From Rhizobium leguminosarum (GTDB lineage Bacteria > Pseudomonadota > Alphaproteobacteria > Rhizobiales > Rhizobiaceae): a stretch of 64,000 nt of DNA. Numbering within the stretch: the first letter of the stretch is position 1; every line of letters starts with the position of its first letter. Shown here in pieces: positions 8,529-18,415 of the stretch. The position numbers and the translations under genes were made by a program. The notes beneath the pieces were generated by a model. The model was not told the origin of the DNA. It did not search any database and saw nothing but the letters and a program-made list of their open reading frames with translations. The stretch is from positions 2,728,001 to 2,792,000 of the forward strand of contig NZ_CP016286.1 in the NCBI RefSeq assembly GCF_001679785.1, in the 5' to 3' direction.

Positions 8529-9443
8529 TCAAGTCACGGCGGCGACCGAAAGGCAGAGGGCGAATTTCTTCAGCAGCCGGCGATCGAATTGCCCTTCATT
8601 GCCAAGCATCCATTTCAGTGCTTGGCTCGCACTCCATGGCGCCTTGTACGGCCGCACGGAGGTCATGGCGTCATAGACGTCGCAAATCGCAGCAAGACGC
8701 GCATGGAAGCTGACCTGCGCTTCGGAAAGCCTGCGGGGGTAGCCCTTGCCGTCGATACGCTCATGATGGTTGAGGCAGACGTCGAGAACGATCTCCGGCA
8801 TGCCTTCCTGGCGTGACAGGATTGCGTGCCCCTTTTCCGGATGATCGCGGATCATCTTGATCTCGTTCTCGTCCAGGCGCCCTTCCTTGTTGAGTATCTC
8901 GAGCGGAATTTCCAGCTTGCCGACGTCGTGCAGCAATCCTGCCGTGCCGAGCATCTGCACGGTCGTCTCGTCAAGTCCGAGATGACGGCCGAAAAGGATC
9001 ATCAGCGCACTCACCGAAAGCGAATGCAGAAACGTCACTTCGTCCTTGGATTTCAGACGCGTAACGCTCAGAAAGACAGTGGGATTGTCATCCATCGACT
9101 TGGAGACCGAGGAAATCACCGGCGCCACCTGATCGAAGCTGATGCCATCACCATGCTGGAGCCGGCCGAAAACGCTTTCCAGGACCTGCACGGATTTCTG
9201 GATGGACTCGCGTGCCACCTTGGTGTCGATCTCGATATTGCCGCCTGGCAGACCGTCGATGTCGAGGCCTCTGCTGGTGTTGATGATAACACCTTCAATG
9301 CCGCTCTTGCGAAGCTTCAGGGCATCGACTTCACGGCGCAGCAGAAATCTTCGCTTGGACAGAAGAGGGTCCTGCCATGCACCCTCGATCGCCTCCACAA
9401 ACATTCCGTGGCGCACCTGTCTGGCTTCGATACGCTTGAGCAT
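8529..9443 (-). CDS. HD-GYP domain protein, probable cyclic-di-GMP phosphodiesterase
   Basis: This 304-residue protein has an N-terminal DUF3391-type segment (about 1-110) and an HD-GYP domain. The HD pair lies in LLHDVGK (172-173), followed by the second histidine motif and an intact HHERIDGKGYP. All hallmark residues are present, so it is likely an active c-di-GMP phosphodiesterase. There is no membrane segment or receiver domain. I chose ATG 9441-9443 (MLKRIEARQVRHGMFV), the normal start of DUF3391 proteins. The frame is open to 9548 but the extra residues look non-coding. Confidence 0.88.
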   Translation of the reverse strand: MLKRIEARQVRHGMFVEAIEGAWQDPLLSKRRFLLRREVDALKLRKSGIEGVIINTSRGLDIDGLPGGNIEIDTKVARESIQKSVQVLESVFGRLQHGDGISFDQVAPVISSVSKSMDDNPTVFLSVTRLKSKDEVTFLHSLSVSALMILFGRHLGLDETTVQMLGTAGLLHDVGKLEIPLEILNKEGRLDENEIKMIRDHPEKGHAILSRQEGMPEIVLDVCLNHHERIDGKGYPRRLSEAQVSFHARLAAICDVYDAMTSVRPYKAPWSASQALKWMLGNEGQFDRRLLKKFALCLSVAAVT

Positions 9444-9925
9444 CCAGATCTCTGTTCCTGAAATATCTCTCTGTTTATTATCGACCGTTCTTTTGCATCG
9501 CAGCAATATATGCACGAACAATGATTCTACTCTAATTGGTAGAATCAAGTGTTAACCTCGAAACCGAATTCGACTATTCAGAAAGACGAAGAGTTTCGCG
9601 AAATTCGGGAGGTTCATCGGCACCGCGCAGATGCGGGTAAAGCACCCTCCGGAAATCTGCAGACGGCGCCACGATCGACGATTTTGGATTATTTCGCGCC
9701 GGATCGGCTCGATTTTCGTTTCATTTTGTTATCAACTTGCGGAATCTCACCAAAATTCTTAAAAATCTTGCCGTTGCACCCATTCGAGCCAAATATGGCC
9801 GGAGGGCGCATCGATCGCGCCGATATCGATCGTCCTTGGCACGGCCTGGGGGCCGTTGAACGATCCGGAAAATCCGGCGCGGCACCTCATCGCGGGTCGA
9901 ATGACCCCATCCAAGGAGACAGACA
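9444..9925. other. 482-bp divergent intergenic region
   Basis: The region separates the HD-GYP gene from the livJ-like gene. It is more AT-rich than its neighbours around 9715-9775, which is a likely promoter zone. A TGGCAC at 9837 looks like half of a sigma-54 promoter but has no GC pair at the right distance. No coding potential or conserved RNA is recognised. Confidence 0.4.
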
Positions 9926-11029
9926 ATGACCCTCAAGACATTGACGGTGACCCTCGTCGCGTCGCTCGCCTTTGCCCCGCTTGCCCATGCCGATATCACC
10001 ATCGGCCTGATCGCGCCGCTGACCGGTCCTGTCGCCGCCTACGGCGACCAAGTGAAGAACGGCGCTCAGACAGCCGTCGACGAGATCAACAAGAAGGGCG
10101 GAATTCTTGGCGAGAAGGTCGTCCTCGAACTGGCCGACGATGCCGGCGAACCGAAACAGGGCGTTTCCGCCGCCAACAAGGTCGTCGGCGACGGCATCCG
10201 CTTCGTCGTCGGCCCGGTGACATCGGGCGTCGCCATTCCCGTTTCGGACGTGCTTGCTGAAAACGGCGTGCTGATGGTCACTCCGACCGCGACGGCCCCC
10301 GACTTGACCAAGCGCGGTCTGACCAACGTGCTGCGCACCTGCGGCCGCGACGATCAGCAGGCCGAAGTCGCCGCCAAATATGTGCTGAAGAATTTCAAGG
10401 ACAAGCGCGTCGCCATCGTCAACGACAAGGGCGCCTACGGCAAGGGTCTCGCCGACGCCTTCAAGGCGACGCTGAACGCCGGCGGCATCACCGAAGTCAT
10501 CAACGACGCGATCACGCCTGGTGACAAGGATTTCAGCGCGCTCACCACCCGCATCAAGTCCGAGAAGGTCGACGTGGTCTATTTCGGCGGCTACCACCCG
10601 GAAGGCGGCCTGCTGGCCCGCCAGCTGCATGACCTTGCCGCCAACGCGACGATCATCGGCGGCGACGGACTCTCCAACACCGAATTCTGGGCAATCGGCA
10701 CGGATGCGGCAGGAGGCACGATCTTCACCAACGCTTCGGACGCCACCAAGAGCCCGGATTCCAAAGCCGCAGCCGATGCGCTCGCCGCCAAGAACATCCC
10801 GGCCGAGGCCTTCACGCTAAACGCTTATGCCGCCGTCGAAGTGCTGAAGGCCGGCATCGAGAAGGCCGGCAGCGCCGAGGATGCGGAAGCCGTCGCAACT
10901 GCGCTGAAAGGCGGCGAAGAGATCCCCACCGCCATCGGCAAGGTCACCTATGGCGAGACCGGCGATCTCACCTCGCAGAGCTTCTCGCTCTACAAATGGG
11001 AAGCCGGCAAGATCGTCGCCGCAGAGTAA
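9926..11029 (+). CDS. Branched-chain amino acid ABC transporter, substrate-binding protein (LivJ/BraC type)
   Basis: The product has 367 residues with a signal peptide ending AHA (about residue 22), then [26 protein letters not shown], the standard opening of the Leu/Ile/Val-binding protein fold. It also has the [15 protein letters not shown] and YDDQQAE-like ligand-loop regions. It should bind branched-chain or related amino acids in the periplasm. No permease or ATPase genes are adjacent, so it works with a Liv/Bra transporter encoded elsewhere. A GGAG ribosome-binding site precedes the ATG and a terminator follows. Confidence 0.9.
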   Translation: MTLKTLTVTLVASLAFAPLAHADITIGLIAPLTGPVAAYGDQVKNGAQTAVDEINKKGGILGEKVVLELADDAGEPKQGVSAANKVVGDGIRFVVGPVTSGVAIPVSDVLAENGVLMVTPTATAPDLTKRGLTNVLRTCGRDDQQAEVAAKYVLKNFKDKRVAIVNDKGAYGKGLADAFKATLNAGGITEVINDAITPGDKDFSALTTRIKSEKVDVVYFGGYHPEGGLLARQLHDLAANATIIGGDGLSNTEFWAIGTDAAGGTIFTNASDATKSPDSKAAADALAAKNIPAEAFTLNAYAAVEVLKAGIEKAGSAEDAEAVATALKGGEEIPTAIGKVTYGETGDLTSQSFSLYKWEAGKIVAAE

Positions 11030-11051
11030 TCGATAGCTTTTATAAACGAGG

Positions 11052-11084
11052 ATCGGGCGCCCCACGGCGCTCGATTTGCATTTT
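11052..11084 (+). terminator. Intrinsic terminator after the livJ-like gene
   Basis: A 10-bp stem with one G-T pair (11052-11061 with 11066-11075) is followed by TTGCATTTTGG. Confidence 0.65.
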
Positions 11085-11099
11085 GGGAATGGTTGCCGA

Positions 11100-11390
11100 T
11101 CAGTCGGGCTTCTCATTGTCCTTAGGCAGGTAACTTTCCAGTGTTGGATGTTTGATGAGCACCATCGGTTGACGATAAGTCCAACTGGGTTTTGGGTTTG
11201 AAATTCGCGCGTAAAAACTGGCGACCACAACGCGCTTAAGGTCTTCATCGGAAGCAACACTTCCAGTCGACTTTCCGAGAATGATCCGACTGACCTTTCC
11301 ATCTTTGTCGGTCGTGAGTACAGCTGAGTTGTTCACACAGCCGCTCAACAAAAAGGCAGCCGCGCAAGCTGCCGAAATAATCGCTTTCAT
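11100..11390 (-). CDS. Small lipoprotein of unknown function
   Basis: The 96-residue protein starts MKAIISAACAAAFLLSGC, a short signal peptide with a lipobox (LSGC, Cys18), so it should be lipid-anchored. The mature part (VNNSAVLTTDKDGKVSRIILGKST...) contains YARISNPKPSWTYRQPM and no domain I recognise. ATG 11388-11390 has AGGT upstream. The frame runs further upstream without signal features. It is convergent with the livJ-like gene and divergent from ade. Confidence 0.7.
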   Translation of the reverse strand: MKAIISAACAAAFLLSGCVNNSAVLTTDKDGKVSRIILGKSTGSVASDEDLKRVVVASFYARISNPKPSWTYRQPMVLIKHPTLESYLPKDNEKPD

Positions 11391-11540
11391 ATCATGACCT
11401 TGAGTTGGAAACGGACATCTATATTCTCGCTTCACTAGCACTGCTGCCAGCGAGGCAAAAGCAGCCGGAAATACAACCCAAATGTTTTCCAGCATTCGTT
11501 CTTGATCACCGGCAGAAAACAGTCGAAGAGGTAGCAATTC

Positions 11541-13238
11541 ATGACCACCAAGCTCGAACGTCTGATCGACCAGGGTGTCGGCCGCGTGCCGGCTGATATC
11601 GTGCTGAAGGGCGGCCGCTTCTTCGACCTCGTCACCGGTGACCTCGTCCGATCCGACATTGCCATCGGCGCCGATCGCATCGTCGGCACCTCAGGCGATT
11701 ATGAGGGCGAGACCGAGATCGATATATCGGGCAGGATCGTCGTTCCAGGCTTCATCGACACGCATCTGCACATCGAATCCTCGCTCGTCACACCGCATGA
11801 ATTCGATCGCTGCGTGCTGCCCTACGGCGTCACCACCGCGATCTGCGATCCCCATGAGATCGCCAATGTGCTTGGCGCCGAAGGCATCGAGTTCTTTCTC
11901 CAATCGTCGCTGGAGACGATCATGGACATCCGCGTCCAGCTCTCCTCTTGCGTGCCCGCGACCCATCTCGAAACCTCGGGCGCCGACCTGCCGGTCGAGC
12001 GCCTCCTGCCCTATCGCCATCATCCTAAGGTCATCGGACTTGCCGAATTCATGAATTTCCCGGGCGTGATCCACAAGGATCCTGTCTGCATGGCCAAGCT
12101 CGACGCCTTCCAGGGCGGCCATATCGACGGCCACGCGCCGTTGCTGTCCGGCAATGACCTCAACGGCTATCTCGCAGCCGGCATCCGCACCGAGCATGAA
12201 TGCACGACCGCCGGCGAAGCCTTGGAAAAGATCCGCAAGGGCATGCATATCCTCGTGCGCGAGGGTTCGGTCTCCAAGGATCTCGCGGCGCTGATACCCA
12301 TTATCACCGAGCGGCTTTCACCCTTCCTCGCGCTTTGTACTGACGACCGCAATCCGCTCGATATCGCCGAACAGGGTCATCTCGATCACATGATCCGCAC
12401 GGCGATCGCAAGCGGCGTCGAGCCCCTGGCGATCTACCGCGCCGCCTCGATTTCGGCCGCCCGCGCCTTCGGCCTCAAAGACCGTGGCTTGGTCGCGCCG
12501 GGCTGGCGCGCCGATCTGGTGGTGCTCGACAGTCTGGAAAACTGCCGCGCCGACATGGTTTTCTCGGCCGGCCGCCGCGTCACCGATGCGCTCTTTTCCT
12601 CGCGCAGACCGGTTGCCCCAATCGGCCTCGACAGCGTCAAGGCCCGGCCCGTCAACGCCGCCCATTTCGGCGTCCCGGTCGCCGAAGGCGAAACGCCTGT
12701 CATCGGCGTCATACCGGGCAAGATCATCACCGAGCATCGCCGCTATCGCCTGCCCGTCAGGGGCAACGAGACGACGGTCGATCTTGCCAACGATATCATC
12801 AAGGTCGCCGTCATCGAGCGCCATGGCAAGAACGGCAACCACGCCAACGGCTTCGTCCAGGGTTTTGGCCTGAAGAAGGGTGCGATCGCCTCGACCGTCG
12901 GCCATGACAGCCACAATATCTGCGTGGTCGGTGTCAGCGAGGACGACATGGCACGCGCCGCAAACCGCCTCGGCGAGATCAAGGGCGGCTTCGTCGTCGT
13001 CGAAGGCGGCAAGGTCACCGGTGAAATCGCCCTGCCCATCGCCGGCTTGATGAGCCTCGAGCCCTACGAGACGGTCCGCGATACGCTCCACCAACTGCGC
13101 AAAGCCGCCTTGGCGCTGGGCGCCACGCTGGAGGAACCCTTTCTCCAACTCGCCTTCCTGCCGCTGCCGGTCATCCCGCACCTGAAGATATCCGACCGCG
13201 GCATGGTGGATGTGGACAAGTTCGCGCTGATTGGGTGA
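11541..13238 (+). CDS. ade: Adenine deaminase
   Basis: This 565-residue amidohydrolase fits the adenine deaminase family (adenine to hypoxanthine plus ammonia). It has the metal-binding HLHIESS (about 75-81), [17 protein letters not shown], the carboxylate ligand region [19 protein letters not shown] and CTDDRNP. It also has the C-terminal adenine-deaminase domain with [11 protein letters not shown]. Length is normal. It is a single gene here, but it feeds the same purine pathway as xdhABC, puuD and guaD found 30-40 kb downstream. Start ATG 11541 has an AGAGGTAG ribosome-binding site. Confidence 0.94.
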   Translation: MTTKLERLIDQGVGRVPADIVLKGGRFFDLVTGDLVRSDIAIGADRIVGTSGDYEGETEIDISGRIVVPGFIDTHLHIESSLVTPHEFDRCVLPYGVTTAICDPHEIANVLGAEGIEFFLQSSLETIMDIRVQLSSCVPATHLETSGADLPVERLLPYRHHPKVIGLAEFMNFPGVIHKDPVCMAKLDAFQGGHIDGHAPLLSGNDLNGYLAAGIRTEHECTTAGEALEKIRKGMHILVREGSVSKDLAALIPIITERLSPFLALCTDDRNPLDIAEQGHLDHMIRTAIASGVEPLAIYRAASISAARAFGLKDRGLVAPGWRADLVVLDSLENCRADMVFSAGRRVTDALFSSRRPVAPIGLDSVKARPVNAAHFGVPVAEGETPVIGVIPGKIITEHRRYRLPVRGNETTVDLANDIIKVAVIERHGKNGNHANGFVQGFGLKKGAIASTVGHDSHNICVVGVSEDDMARAANRLGEIKGGFVVVEGGKVTGEIALPIAGLMSLEPYETVRDTLHQLRKAALALGATLEEPFLQLAFLPLPVIPHLKISDRGMVDVDKFALIG

Positions 13239-13266
13239 TGTGATCAATCGCCGGCGACAGACGCTC

Positions 13267-13557
13267 TCAGACCGCGTGATGCTTGGTCGTCAGCTCAAGC
13301 CCGATCGCCTTCATGACCGCCAGCGTGGTCTCCAGGGTGGGATTTCCGTTTTCGCTCAGTGCCTTATAAAGATGCTCGCGAGCAAGGCCTGTTTTCCTGG
13401 CGATCTTACTCATGCCCTTGGCACGCGCGACGACACCAAGAGCGGACGCGATGAATTTCGCGTCTCCCGTCTGCAATGCCTCGGTGATGAAGGCTTCGAT
13501 GGCCTCGTCGGAATCAAGCATCTCAGCCGGATCAAAGTCGAAAATCTCTTCAGCCAT
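13267..13557 (-). CDS. HigA-like antitoxin (COG3636 addiction-module antidote)
   Basis: The protein has 96 residues. An acidic N-terminus (MAEEIFDFDPAEMLDSDEA) resembles a toxin-binding tail. A helix-turn-helix follows (MSKIARKTGLAREHLYKAL ... NPTLETTLAVMKAIGLEL), as in the DNA-binding antidotes of this group. It is the second gene of a toxin-first operon and overlaps the toxin gene by eight bases. It is expected to neutralise the toxin and repress the shared promoter. Confidence 0.85.
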   Translation of the reverse strand: MAEEIFDFDPAEMLDSDEAIEAFITEALQTGDAKFIASALGVVARAKGMSKIARKTGLAREHLYKALSENGNPTLETTLAVMKAIGLELTTKHHAV

Positions 13558-13855
13558 TATCGTCACTCCATTCCGAGGCGGTTCCTTTTTGCCGTTCGTA
13601 TGTCGGTTCCTGCGTGCTTTTGTCACCGCCGCAGAGAAGCACGATGATAGTTTCTCCGCGTTTGCAATAATAGATCCGATAGCCAGGCCCATAGTGAATG
13701 CTCAGTTCGCTCAACCCCTCGCCGATCGGTGAGGCGTCGCCGGCATGCCCGGTCGCGAGACGCTGAAGACGCAAGGCAATCGTCGCCTTGGCCTTTCCAT
13801 CTTTCAGTTTTTTGTGCCACTTTCGAAAAGTAGCTGTCTGCTTCAAGATGAACAC
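13550..13855 (-). CDS. RelE/HigB-like toxin (COG3657 addiction-module killer)
   Basis: This 101-residue basic protein has the RelE/ParE fold pattern: FRKWHKKLKDGKAKATIALRLQRL, then a GPGYRIYYCKRG strand pair and LLCGGDKSTQ. Members of this group are ribosome-dependent mRNA interferases or relatives. The gene comes before its antitoxin, the usual HigBA order, and overlaps it. A non-AUG-poor spacer (13856-13929) with AT-rich sequence upstream probably holds the promoter. Confidence 0.85.
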   Translation of the reverse strand: MFILKQTATFRKWHKKLKDGKAKATIALRLQRLATGHAGDASPIGEGLSELSIHYGPGYRIYYCKRGETIIVLLCGGDKSTQEPTYERQKGTASEWSDDNG

Positions 13856-13929
13856 ATCAATTGTAAGTTAAAAAATACAGCCCTGTCAAATTCGCCATTT
13901 CCACAACCGGAAACCGGTCTCGCGAGGTA

Positions 13930-15576
13930 TCAAACCCGCGCACAAAACCCGTCCAGCGCTGCAAGCTTCACGAACCCCGTGCCTGCCACTGCCTCGAAGC
14001 CCGGCATCTCAAGCGGCTCCCCGAGCACCATGCCTTCAGGCAGGCGGAATTCCGCCGGTTTGCGCGTCAGGTTGAAAACGAAGAGCAGTTTTTCGCCGTT
14101 CTTGTCTCGCGTAAAGGCGAGCAGATCCTGGTTGGTGCCGATGAAGGTCATGTCGCCGTCGATCAGCGCCGGGTGGCTCTTCCGGAATGCGAGCGTCCTG
14201 CGGTAGTGATGCAGCACCGAGTTGTCGCCCGCCTCCTGCGTATCCACGGAAAGCGCTGCCTGCTCGTAAGGCACCGGCAGCCAGCTCTTTTCCGCCGAGG
14301 TGAAGCCCGCATGCGCCTTGCCGGCTTCCCAGGGCATCGGTGTGCGACATCCATCGCGGCCCTTGAAGGCCGGCCAGAAGCGGATGCCGTAGGGGTCGCG
14401 CAGATCCTCGAAGGCGAGTTCCGCCTCGGGCAAGCCGAGTTCCTCGCCTTGATAGAGGCAGATCGAACCACGCAGCGCCGCAAGCACCGAGATCGCCAGC
14501 TTGGCGATAACAGGCCGCTCTTCCTCCGTCCGCGCGAAACGGCTGACATGGCGCATGACGTCGTGGTTGGAAAAAGCCCAGCAGACCCAGCCGTCCGTGA
14601 CTGCCTTCTGGAAGGCCTCGACGCAACCGCGAATATGCTCGGCGGTGAAATCCGGCCCGAGCAGATCGAATGTGTAGCACATGTGCAGCTTGTCGCCGCC
14701 ACTCGTATAGGCGCCAACCGTCTTCAGCGAACGCGCACCGTCGCCGACTTCGCCGACGGTCGTGCGATCTTCGTACTGATCGAGCAGCGCCCGGAAGCGC
14801 TTGAGGAAATCGACATTTTCCGGCTGCGTCTTGTCATAAAGATGGTTCTGCATGCCGTAGGGATTGGTATCGGGCGCATCGAGGCCTGCATCATCCTCGT
14901 CGGGCTCGTGCGGCGGATTGCTCCTGAGCAGCTTGTCGCAGAAATAATAGTTGACCGTGTCCAGGCGGAAGCCGTCGACGCCGCGATCGAGCCAGAACTT
15001 CACCGTCTCCAGCACCGCATCCTGCACCGCCTTGCTGTGGAAGTTGAGGTCCGGCTGCGAGGTCAGGAAATTGTGCTGGTAATATTGCCGGCGCACGCCA
15101 TCCCACTCCCAGCCCGGGCCACCGAAAATCGACAGCCAGTTATTCGGCGCCGTACCGTCAGGCTTCGGATCGGCCCAGACATACCAGTCCGCCTTCGGAT
15201 TGGTCCGGCTCGACCGGCTCTCGACGAACCAGGGATGCCGGTCGGAGGTATGCGAGATCACCTGGTCGATGACGACCTTGATGCCGAGGCTATGCGCTTC
15301 GGCCATCATCTCGTCGAAATCGGCGAGCGTGCCGAAGATCGGATCGACGTCGCAATAATCGGAAACGTCATAGCCCATGTCGGCCATCGGCGACTTGAAG
15401 AAAGGCGAGAGCCAGATCGCGTCGACGCCGAGGCTGGCAATATGCGGCAGCCGGCGGGTGATGCCCCTGAGATCGCCGAGACCGTCGCTGTTGGTGTCCT
15501 GAAACGAGCGCGGATAGACCTGATAGATCACCGCGCCGCGCCACCAGTCCGCACTCCCGCCTGCCTGCAATGCCAT
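13930..15576 (-). CDS. aglA: Alpha-glucosidase, glycoside hydrolase family 13
   Basis: This 548-residue GH13 enzyme shows DWWRGAVIYQVYPRSFQDTNSDG-type opening, VIDQVISHTSDRHPWF, the nucleophile in DGFRLDTVN (Asp206), the acid/base in TVGEVGD (Glu276) and the third carboxylate in FSNHDV (Asp339). It should hydrolyse alpha-1,4 or related glucosides in the cytoplasm, as no signal peptide is seen. Rhizobial AglA usually sits in the aglEFGAK uptake operon. Here it is alone next to oppA, so the name reflects similarity only. Confidence 0.9.
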   Translation of the reverse strand: MALQAGGSADWWRGAVIYQVYPRSFQDTNSDGLGDLRGITRRLPHIASLGVDAIWLSPFFKSPMADMGYDVSDYCDVDPIFGTLADFDEMMAEAHSLGIKVVIDQVISHTSDRHPWFVESRSSRTNPKADWYVWADPKPDGTAPNNWLSIFGGPGWEWDGVRRQYYQHNFLTSQPDLNFHSKAVQDAVLETVKFWLDRGVDGFRLDTVNYYFCDKLLRSNPPHEPDEDDAGLDAPDTNPYGMQNHLYDKTQPENVDFLKRFRALLDQYEDRTTVGEVGDGARSLKTVGAYTSGGDKLHMCYTFDLLGPDFTAEHIRGCVEAFQKAVTDGWVCWAFSNHDVMRHVSRFARTEEERPVIAKLAISVLAALRGSICLYQGEELGLPEAELAFEDLRDPYGIRFWPAFKGRDGCRTPMPWEAGKAHAGFTSAEKSWLPVPYEQAALSVDTQEAGDNSVLHHYRRTLAFRKSHPALIDGDMTFIGTNQDLLAFTRDKNGEKLLFVFNLTRKPAEFRLPEGMVLGEPLEMPGFEAVAGTGFVKLAALDGFCARV

Positions 15577-15862
15577 CGGCTACATCTCCTGCCTCGTTTG
15601 CGCTCGCCACACTAAAGCGGACGAAACAAAAGACAACCATGTGAAGCAGTTATGAAGGCGTTGCGCAACGCCGCGACGCATCGTCGCGATATGACAAGGG
15701 GGAGACGTATATAGGCGTGTCCACAACCCGTTTCCACCCTCTGGATTTGGGGTTGCAACGCAAAGCCTTTGCGATAATGTGCGCGCTGACCTGCACGTAA
15801 GAGGTCAAACACCGGGAACAAATGTCTAATAAAGGCGAAAAGCCTAGAAAGGTGGACCCACC
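15577..15862. other. 286-bp divergent region upstream of oppA
   Basis: This region lies between aglA (minus) and oppA (plus). It contains an inverted pair CGCAACGCCGCGACG...CGTCGCG near 15661-15690 and GC-poor stretches before oppA. No reading frame or known RNA is recognised. AAAGGTGG precedes the oppA ATG as a ribosome-binding site. Confidence 0.35.
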
Positions 15863-17443
15863 ATGAACCATTTCGCGAAAAAATTTCTCGCCTCTGCAAT
15901 GCTTGGCACATTGCTGGCGTTTTCGGCCCATGCGGCCACGCTCAACATTCACAATGGTGGCGACCCGCAGTCGCTCGATCCGCAGAAGCTTTCCGGCGAC
16001 TGGGAGAACCGTATCGCCGGCGACATTTTCGAAGGCCTCGTCACCGAGGACGCCAAGGATAATCCGATCCCCGGCCAGGCTGAAAGCTGGACGATTTCGC
16101 CTGATGGCAAGGTCTACACCTTCAAGCTTCGCGACGGCATCAAGTGGTCCGATGGCCAGCCGGTCACGGCAGGAGACTTCGTCTTCGCCTTCCAGCGCCT
16201 CGTTGACCCGAAGAATGCCGCCGATTATGCCTATCTGCAATTCACCATCAAGAATGCGGAAAAGATCAACAAGGGTGAGATCACCGATCTCAACCAGCTC
16301 GGCGTCAAGGCGATCGACGGCAAGACGCTGGAGATCACACTTGAAAACTCCACTCCCTATTTCATCAATGCTCTGATGCATTACACTGCCTATCCGCTGC
16401 CGAAGCATGTCGTCGAGGCGAAGGGGCAGGATTGGGTCAAGATCGGCAACATCGTCACCAACGGCCCCTACAAGCCGGTCGAATGGGTTCCCGGCTCGCA
16501 TGTCACGACGGTCAAGAACGATCAGTGGTACGACACCAAGGACCTGAAGATCGACGGTGCGAAGTTCTTCGTGCTCGAAGACCAGGAAGCCGCGCTCAAA
16601 CGCTACCGTGCCGGCGAATTCGACATCCTCACCGACTTCCCGACCGACCAGTACGAGTGGATGAAGAAGAACCTGCCGGGCCAGGCACATGTCGCTCCCT
16701 TCTCCGGCCTCTATTATTACGTCGTCAACTCGCAGAAGCCGCCCTTCAGCGACAAGCGCGTCCGTCAGGCGCTCTCCATGGCGATCAACCGTGAAGTGAT
16801 CGGCCCGCAGATCCTCGGCACCGGCGAACTGCCGGCCTATTCATGGGTTCCGCCCGGCACGGCGAATTACGGCGAGCCAGCCTATGTCAGCTGGAAGGAC
16901 CTGCCCTACAGCGAGAAGGTCGCCGAAGCCAAGAAGCTTCTGACCGAAGCCGGTTTCGGCCCGGACAAGCCGCTTCACGCCGTCCTCAGCTACAACACCA
17001 ACGACAATCACAAGCGCATCGCCGTCGCCATCGCTTCCATGTGGAAGCCGCTCGGCGTCAATGTCGAGCTCGTCAACGCCGAAACCAAGGTGCATTACGA
17101 CCAGATGCAGCGTGGCCAGGTCGAAATCGGCCGCGCCGGATGGCTTGCCGACTACAACGATCCGGACAACTTCCTGAACCTTCTGGTGACGGGCGTGCAG
17201 ATGAACTACGGCCGCTGGTCCAATCCCGAATACGACAAGATGATCAAGGAAGGCAACGCCGAGACCGATCTCGCCAAGCGTGCCGCGATTTTCAAGAAGG
17301 CCGAACAGCTGGCTCTGGATGAATCCGCCGCCCTGCCGATCTACTACTACGTGTCGAAGAATGTCGTTTCGCCGAAGATCGAGGGCTTCGTCGACAACAT
17401 CCAGGACATCCACCGCACCCGTTGGCTGTCGATGAAAGAGTAA
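15863..17443 (+). CDS. oppA: Oligopeptide ABC transporter, substrate-binding protein
   Basis: This 526-residue SBP_bac_5 protein has a signal peptide ending SAHA (about residue 24). It has the family marks GGDPQSLDPQKLSGDWENRIAGDIFEGL, YTFKLRDGIKWSDGQPVTAGDFVFAF and the peptide-binding lobes with YAIQ-like WNRP elements. It captures peptides in the periplasm for OppBCDF, encoded just downstream. A perfect 14-bp hairpin separates it from oppB, which would favour excess of the binding protein. Confidence 0.92.
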   Translation: MNHFAKKFLASAMLGTLLAFSAHAATLNIHNGGDPQSLDPQKLSGDWENRIAGDIFEGLVTEDAKDNPIPGQAESWTISPDGKVYTFKLRDGIKWSDGQPVTAGDFVFAFQRLVDPKNAADYAYLQFTIKNAEKINKGEITDLNQLGVKAIDGKTLEITLENSTPYFINALMHYTAYPLPKHVVEAKGQDWVKIGNIVTNGPYKPVEWVPGSHVTTVKNDQWYDTKDLKIDGAKFFVLEDQEAALKRYRAGEFDILTDFPTDQYEWMKKNLPGQAHVAPFSGLYYYVVNSQKPPFSDKRVRQALSMAINREVIGPQILGTGELPAYSWVPPGTANYGEPAYVSWKDLPYSEKVAEAKKLLTEAGFGPDKPLHAVLSYNTNDNHKRIAVAIASMWKPLGVNVELVNAETKVHYDQMQRGQVEIGRAGWLADYNDPDNFLNLLVTGVQMNYGRWSNPEYDKMIKEGNAETDLAKRAAIFKKAEQLALDESAALPIYYYVSKNVVSPKIEGFVDNIQDIHRTRWLSMKE

Positions 17444-17450
17444 GGGAAAA

Positions 17451-17481
17451 CGGTCCTTCCCGCGCCTCGCGGGAAGGACCG
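17451..17481 (+). other. 14-bp perfect hairpin between oppA and oppB
   Basis: Arms 17451-17464 and 17468-17481 pair completely around CCT. There is no T-tract, so mRNA 3'-end protection or partial termination after oppA is more likely than full termination. It ends about 10 bases before the oppB ATG and may also hide its ribosome-binding region. Confidence 0.7.
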
Positions 17482-17491
17482 GCCCACGATC

Positions 17492-18415
17492 ATGATCAAA
17501 TACGCACTCCGTCGCCTCCTGTCGACGATCCCCGTTCTGTGGATCGCCGTCACAGCCTGCTTTTTTGTTTTGCGCCTTGCCCCCGGCGGCCCTTTCGATG
17601 GCGAAAGGCCATTGCCGCCGGTGATCCTGAAAAACCTTGCGGCTCACTACAACCTCGACAAGCCGCTCATCCAGCAATACCTGATCTATGTCGGTGACCT
17701 GCTCCGGGGCGATCTCGGCCCGTCCTTCGCCAGCGAAGACTTCACCGTCGCCCAGCAGATCATGATCGGTCTGCCCTACACCTTCACCATCGGTACGGCT
17801 GCCTTCCTGATTGCTATCATTGTCGGCGTGGCCGTCGGCTGTCTTGGGGCGCTCTACCAGAACAAGGCGCCGGATTATATTCTGGGCGCGCTCATACTGA
17901 TCGGCGTCGTGCTGCCGAACTTCCTGATCGCCCCCATACTGCAGCTCGTCTTCGGCATCCATCTCGCCTGGCTTCCGGTCGGCGGCTGGGGTGACGGATC
18001 GATCAAGTTCCTGATCCTGCCGATCGTCGTTCTGGCTCTGCCGCATGCAGGGCGCATTTCGCGCATCACCCGCGGCTCGATGATCGAGGTGATGAACCAG
18101 AACTTCATCCGCACCGCCAAGGCCAAGGGCATTGGCCCGCGGCTGACCGTGATGCGCCACGCGCTGAAACCTGCGTTGATGCCTGTCGTCTCCTATCTCG
18201 GACCGGCAGCTAGCTACCTTCTCACCGGCTCGCTTGTTGTCGAGAGCATCTTCGGATTGCCCGGCATCGGCCGCTACTTCATCAACGCGGCGCTCAACCG
18301 CGACTACGGCATGGTTCTCGGCACGGTCATCTTCTATATGGTGCTGATCGTCGTTCTGAACCTTCTCGTCGACATCGCTTATGCGTGGCTCGATCCGAAA
18401 GTGAGAAACAGATGA
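17492..18415 (+). CDS. oppB: Oligopeptide ABC transporter, permease OppB
   Basis: This 307-residue inner-membrane permease (BPD_transp_1) begins MIKYALRRLLSTIPVLW. Its first helix precedes the periplasmic RLAPGGPFDGERP segment typical of OppB. The EAA loop is IRTAKAKGIGPRLTVMRHALKPALMPV. It overlaps oppC by four bases (ATGA). Confidence 0.92.
   Translation: MIKYALRRLLSTIPVLWIAVTACFFVLRLAPGGPFDGERPLPPVILKNLAAHYNLDKPLIQQYLIYVGDLLRGDLGPSFASEDFTVAQQIMIGLPYTFTIGTAAFLIAIIVGVAVGCLGALYQNKAPDYILGALILIGVVLPNFLIAPILQLVFGIHLAWLPVGGWGDGSIKFLILPIVVLALPHAGRISRITRGSMIEVMNQNFIRTAKAKGIGPRLTVMRHALKPALMPVVSYLGPAASYLLTGSLVVESIFGLPGIGRYFINAALNRDYGMVLGTVIFYMVLIVVLNLLVDIAYAWLDPKVRNR

Noticed and set aside
9837..9855. 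TGGCACG resembling a sigma-54 promoter before the livJ-like gene
   Set aside because: The required GC is not ten bases after GG (it falls at twelve), so the -12 element is missing.
14173..15615. 480-codon plus-strand frame opposite aglA
   Set aside because: Antisense shadow. All GH13 catalytic motifs are on the minus strand.
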